NCBI GenBank assembly: GCA_020024755.1 | Contig: JAHHTH010000010.1 | Location: 1-20,174 of the forward strand | DNA length: 20,174 nucleotides | Reading direction: 5' to 3' | Source: Mycoplasmataceae bacterium | GTDB lineage: Bacteria; Bacillota_I; Bacilli_A; Mycoplasmatales; Mycoplasmoidaceae | In this document: positions 17,983 through 20,174 of the stretch, in pieces | How the letters are laid out: the number at the start of each line of letters is the position of its first letter | Position numbering within the stretch: position 1 is the first letter of the stretch | Notes under the pieces: model-generated | What the model was told of the DNA's origin: nothing | Databases searched by the model: none | What the model saw: only the letters and a program-made list of their open reading frames with translations | Position numbers and translations under genes: made by a program

Positions 17983-19508
17983 TGGCTGAAAAAATTACAA
18001 TTAAAGATTTAGAAACTAAATTATGAAGTGCAGCAGATGCTTTAAGAGGAAATCTAAGTGCAGAAAACTATATGCATGTTGTATTAGGCATTATTACACT
18101 TAAATATATTAATGATAAAAACGAATTAGCAATAAGACAATTATGTGAAGAAGGCTTTACAGAAGATATTATTGATGGTACTGATTTAAGATCTAAAAAT
18201 GCATTTATAGTACCAGAACAAGCTAAATGATCTAATATTCTAAAAAAGGTTGGTACTAAAGATATTGGTTTAGCAATTGATGATGCTATATCTGCTTTAG
18301 GTGAAGCTAATATAGAATTAAAAGGTTTATTCGATACATCTTACAATGATCAAGCAATAGATAAAACAAAATTAGGTGAAGTAGTTAAAATTTTCCAATC
18401 TGAAAACCTTAGTGAACACGGTGAAGATATTTTAGGAAGAATCTATGAATACTTCTTAGGAAACTTCTTCTTGAAGAGAGGGCAAAAGGGTGGCGAATTC
18501 TACACACCTAAATGTATAGTTAAATTAATTACTATGTTCATTGAACCAACTAAAGGTAAAATATATGACCCTTGTTGTGGTTCTGGTGGTATGTTAGTTC
18601 AAGCTAAGCAACACATAGTTGAATCTAAAGGAAATGTAGATAATATTACTGTTTATGGACAAGAATACAATAATGTAACTTGAAAGCTAGCTAAATTAAA
18701 TCTTTTATTAAATGGTCTATCTATTTACAACTCAAATGAAGCAGGCCAATTAGAAGGTGCTCTAGGTGAAGAAGCCGCTGACACTTTCACTAATGATCGA
18801 CATAAGGGTGAAATCTTCGACTTTGTAATGGCTAATCCACCTTTCAATCTAAAGAAATATTGAACAGATGCTTTAAACGATGACCCTAGATGACAATACG
18901 GCATTCCGCCAGCTAATAATGCAAACTACGCATGATTACAACATATCTTATACAAACTATCTAGTAAGGGTAAAGCAGGTGTTGTATTAGCAAATGGTTC
19001 ATTAACTTCTACTACTAGCGGTGAAGGAAAAATAAGACAAGAAATATTAAATGCAAATAAAGTATCATGTATCGTTGCTTTGCCTGATAAATTATTCTAC
19101 ACTACAGGAATTCCAGCTTGTGTATGATTCTTTGATAATGCTAAAAAGAATGATAAGGTATTAATGATAGATGCGCAAAACATAGGTAAACTAATTGAAG
19201 GTTCTAAAAAGAACAAAGAAATTACTGATGATGAACTAACTAGATTATCAAATTTATATAAAGACTTTAATAATGGTAGTGATATTGACATTCCAGGATT
19301 AGCAAAAAGTGTTTCTTTAAAAGAAATAGCATCTAATGACTATTCTTTATCTCCTGGTAGATATATCACTATTGAAGAAAAAGAAAAAAAAGATCCAGAA
19401 GAAATTAAAAAAGAATTGTTCTCTTCAATTGAAGAGCTTAAAAAACTTATGGAAGAATCTAAAGAATTAGAAAAAGATTTGATGGAAGCAATTAGTAAAA
19501 TTAAATAA
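17982..19508 (+). CDS. hsdM: Type I restriction-modification, M (methyltransferase) subunit
   Basis: Protein of 508 aa, full family length. The N-terminal helical HsdM domain (DLETKLWSAADALRGNLSAE) is followed by the gamma-class N6-adenine methyltransferase core: EFYTPKCIVKL, the SAM-binding motif DPCCGSGGM from residue 196 and the catalytic NPPF at 285-288. The C-terminus is a charged coiled-coil helix (EELKKLMEESKELEKDLMEA), which in this family pairs with HsdS. It methylates adenine in the site chosen by HsdS and also forms part of the restriction complex. Several TGA Trp codons, no disruption. The 3' end overlaps the hsdS 3' end by 8 bases on the opposite strand, so hsdS is not in this operon. 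Confidence 0.97.
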
Positions 19509-20174
19509 TGTAAAGATCGATTAATTGATGCATTATGTTGATAAGTTGTTTTTTAATTAATATTTTGTTTTTTAATAAATGAACTAATTTTGAGTAGATA
19601 TCATTATTTTCTTGGTTAAATTGTATTTCTAAATCAAGTAATTGTTGGCTATTAATTTGTTGCTGACAACTTCCAGTTGCTATTTTGTTTAATATGTAAG
19701 CCTGGTTTTTTAATGCAAAAAACATTTGCGAGTATCAAGTTATTTCATTGCATTCTACAATTCTTATTGCCCCATTTGGGACAACTGGTTGGTTTACTAA
19801 TGAAATTTTATTAATATCTGGATCGACTTTTCCAACTAGTATACAATCTTCTGGTGTTAATCTGCAATTATATTTACTAAACCCGTTTTCATTCATAAAT
19901 TTCTTGATATCACAAACAAATGGTGTGTCTGTTAAATCATTTATATTTACAAAAGGGATTTTCCCATTATCTCAAAATTCAGAAAGTTGGGGCGGAGCTG
20001 TACCAGCACTCACATTAGCTATATCTGAAACCTTTAGTCTTAGAGGTTCAATTTTATTTAAGAATAATCCTATTTTAAGCAATATATTTATTTCTTGCTC
20101 TATTGCGTTTATTTTATTCTCAAAAGGTTCAATAATATCAATTATTTGTTGTTGTGTGTCTAAATCAGGTAATC
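19501..20174 (-). CDS. hsdS: Type I restriction-modification, S (specificity) subunit, partial
   Basis: About 224 C-terminal residues; the gene continues beyond base 20174. Reading inward, LPDLDTQQQIIDIIEPFENK is the end of the central conserved spacer (P-x-x-x-Q-QQ-I-x-x-I), then the long helix INAIEQEINILLKIGLFLN. A second target recognition domain starts at KVSDIANVSAGTAPPQ and ends near GSCQQQINSQQLLDLEIQF. The closing C-terminal helix reads YSKLVHLLKNKILIKKQL. This subunit recognises the bipartite DNA target. Trp residues in KISEFWDN-like and TWYSQ positions use TGA. Unusually, it faces hsdR-hsdM and overlaps the hsdM end by 8 bases, so it needs its own promoter. Inverted hsdS genes in mollicutes often belong to recombining, phase-variable loci, but the second half needed to judge this lies outside the window. 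Confidence 0.93.

Noticed and set aside
19097..19291. Minus-strand 64-aa frame within hsdM
   Set aside because: Opposite the conserved C-terminal part of hsdM; a shadow.

Overview
The DNA is strongly AT-rich. Nearly every gene reads through in-frame TGA codons that align with conserved tryptophans, so the window uses genetic code 4 (UGA = Trp) and comes from a mollicute. The first 104 bases end an upstream gene whose aromatic/glycine-rich tail resembles the EAGR box of terminal-organelle proteins from the Mycoplasma pneumoniae lineage. That hints at this lineage but does not prove it. All gene boundaries below were rebuilt with TGA as Trp. Most genes look broken if TGA is read as stop.

Layout. 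(1) 154-6539 holds four solitary AAA ATPases with a C-terminal DUF4143 / PD-(D/E)XK-like region. They form two subfamilies: 154-1467(-) with 2114-3436(+), and 3487-4887(-) with 5145-6539(-). (2) 6969-8048(-) is a Fic-domain protein with a class II-type inhibitory motif. Each of these five genes has its own tandem repeat array just upstream of the start, spaced at two or three DNA helical turns, and a TATAAT-like box so close to the ATG that the mRNA is probably leaderless. (3) 8218-9828(-) holds two poorly characterised genes, one with an HNH-like signature. They diverge from (4) 9914-13724(+), a two-gene operon of a DUF262 protein and a Z1-type superfamily II helicase, overlapping by 8 bases. 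(5) 13734-14711(-) is an HNH endonuclease with an unfamiliar N-terminal domain, convergent with the helicase gene. (6) 14869-19508(+) is the hsdR-hsdM part of a type I restriction-modification system. hsdS (19501 to beyond 20174) lies on the opposite strand, tail to tail with hsdM.

The window reads as a defence and accessory island: type I R-M, a putative DUF262-Z1 system, two HNH-type nucleases, a Fic AMP-transferase and an expanded ATPase-nuclease family. The most striking feature is not a protein. It is the series of gene-specific upstream arrays, including a matching 30/33/30-bp geometry in front of two paralogous ATPases whose repeat sequences have diverged. This suggests that each ATPase gene and its array form a co-evolving unit. 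Long gene-free stretches are 1468-2113 (divergent promoters, two arrays and a frameshifted winged-helix remnant) and 6540-6968 (array, then an orphan perfect palindrome). I saw no tRNA, rRNA, CRISPR array or transposase.
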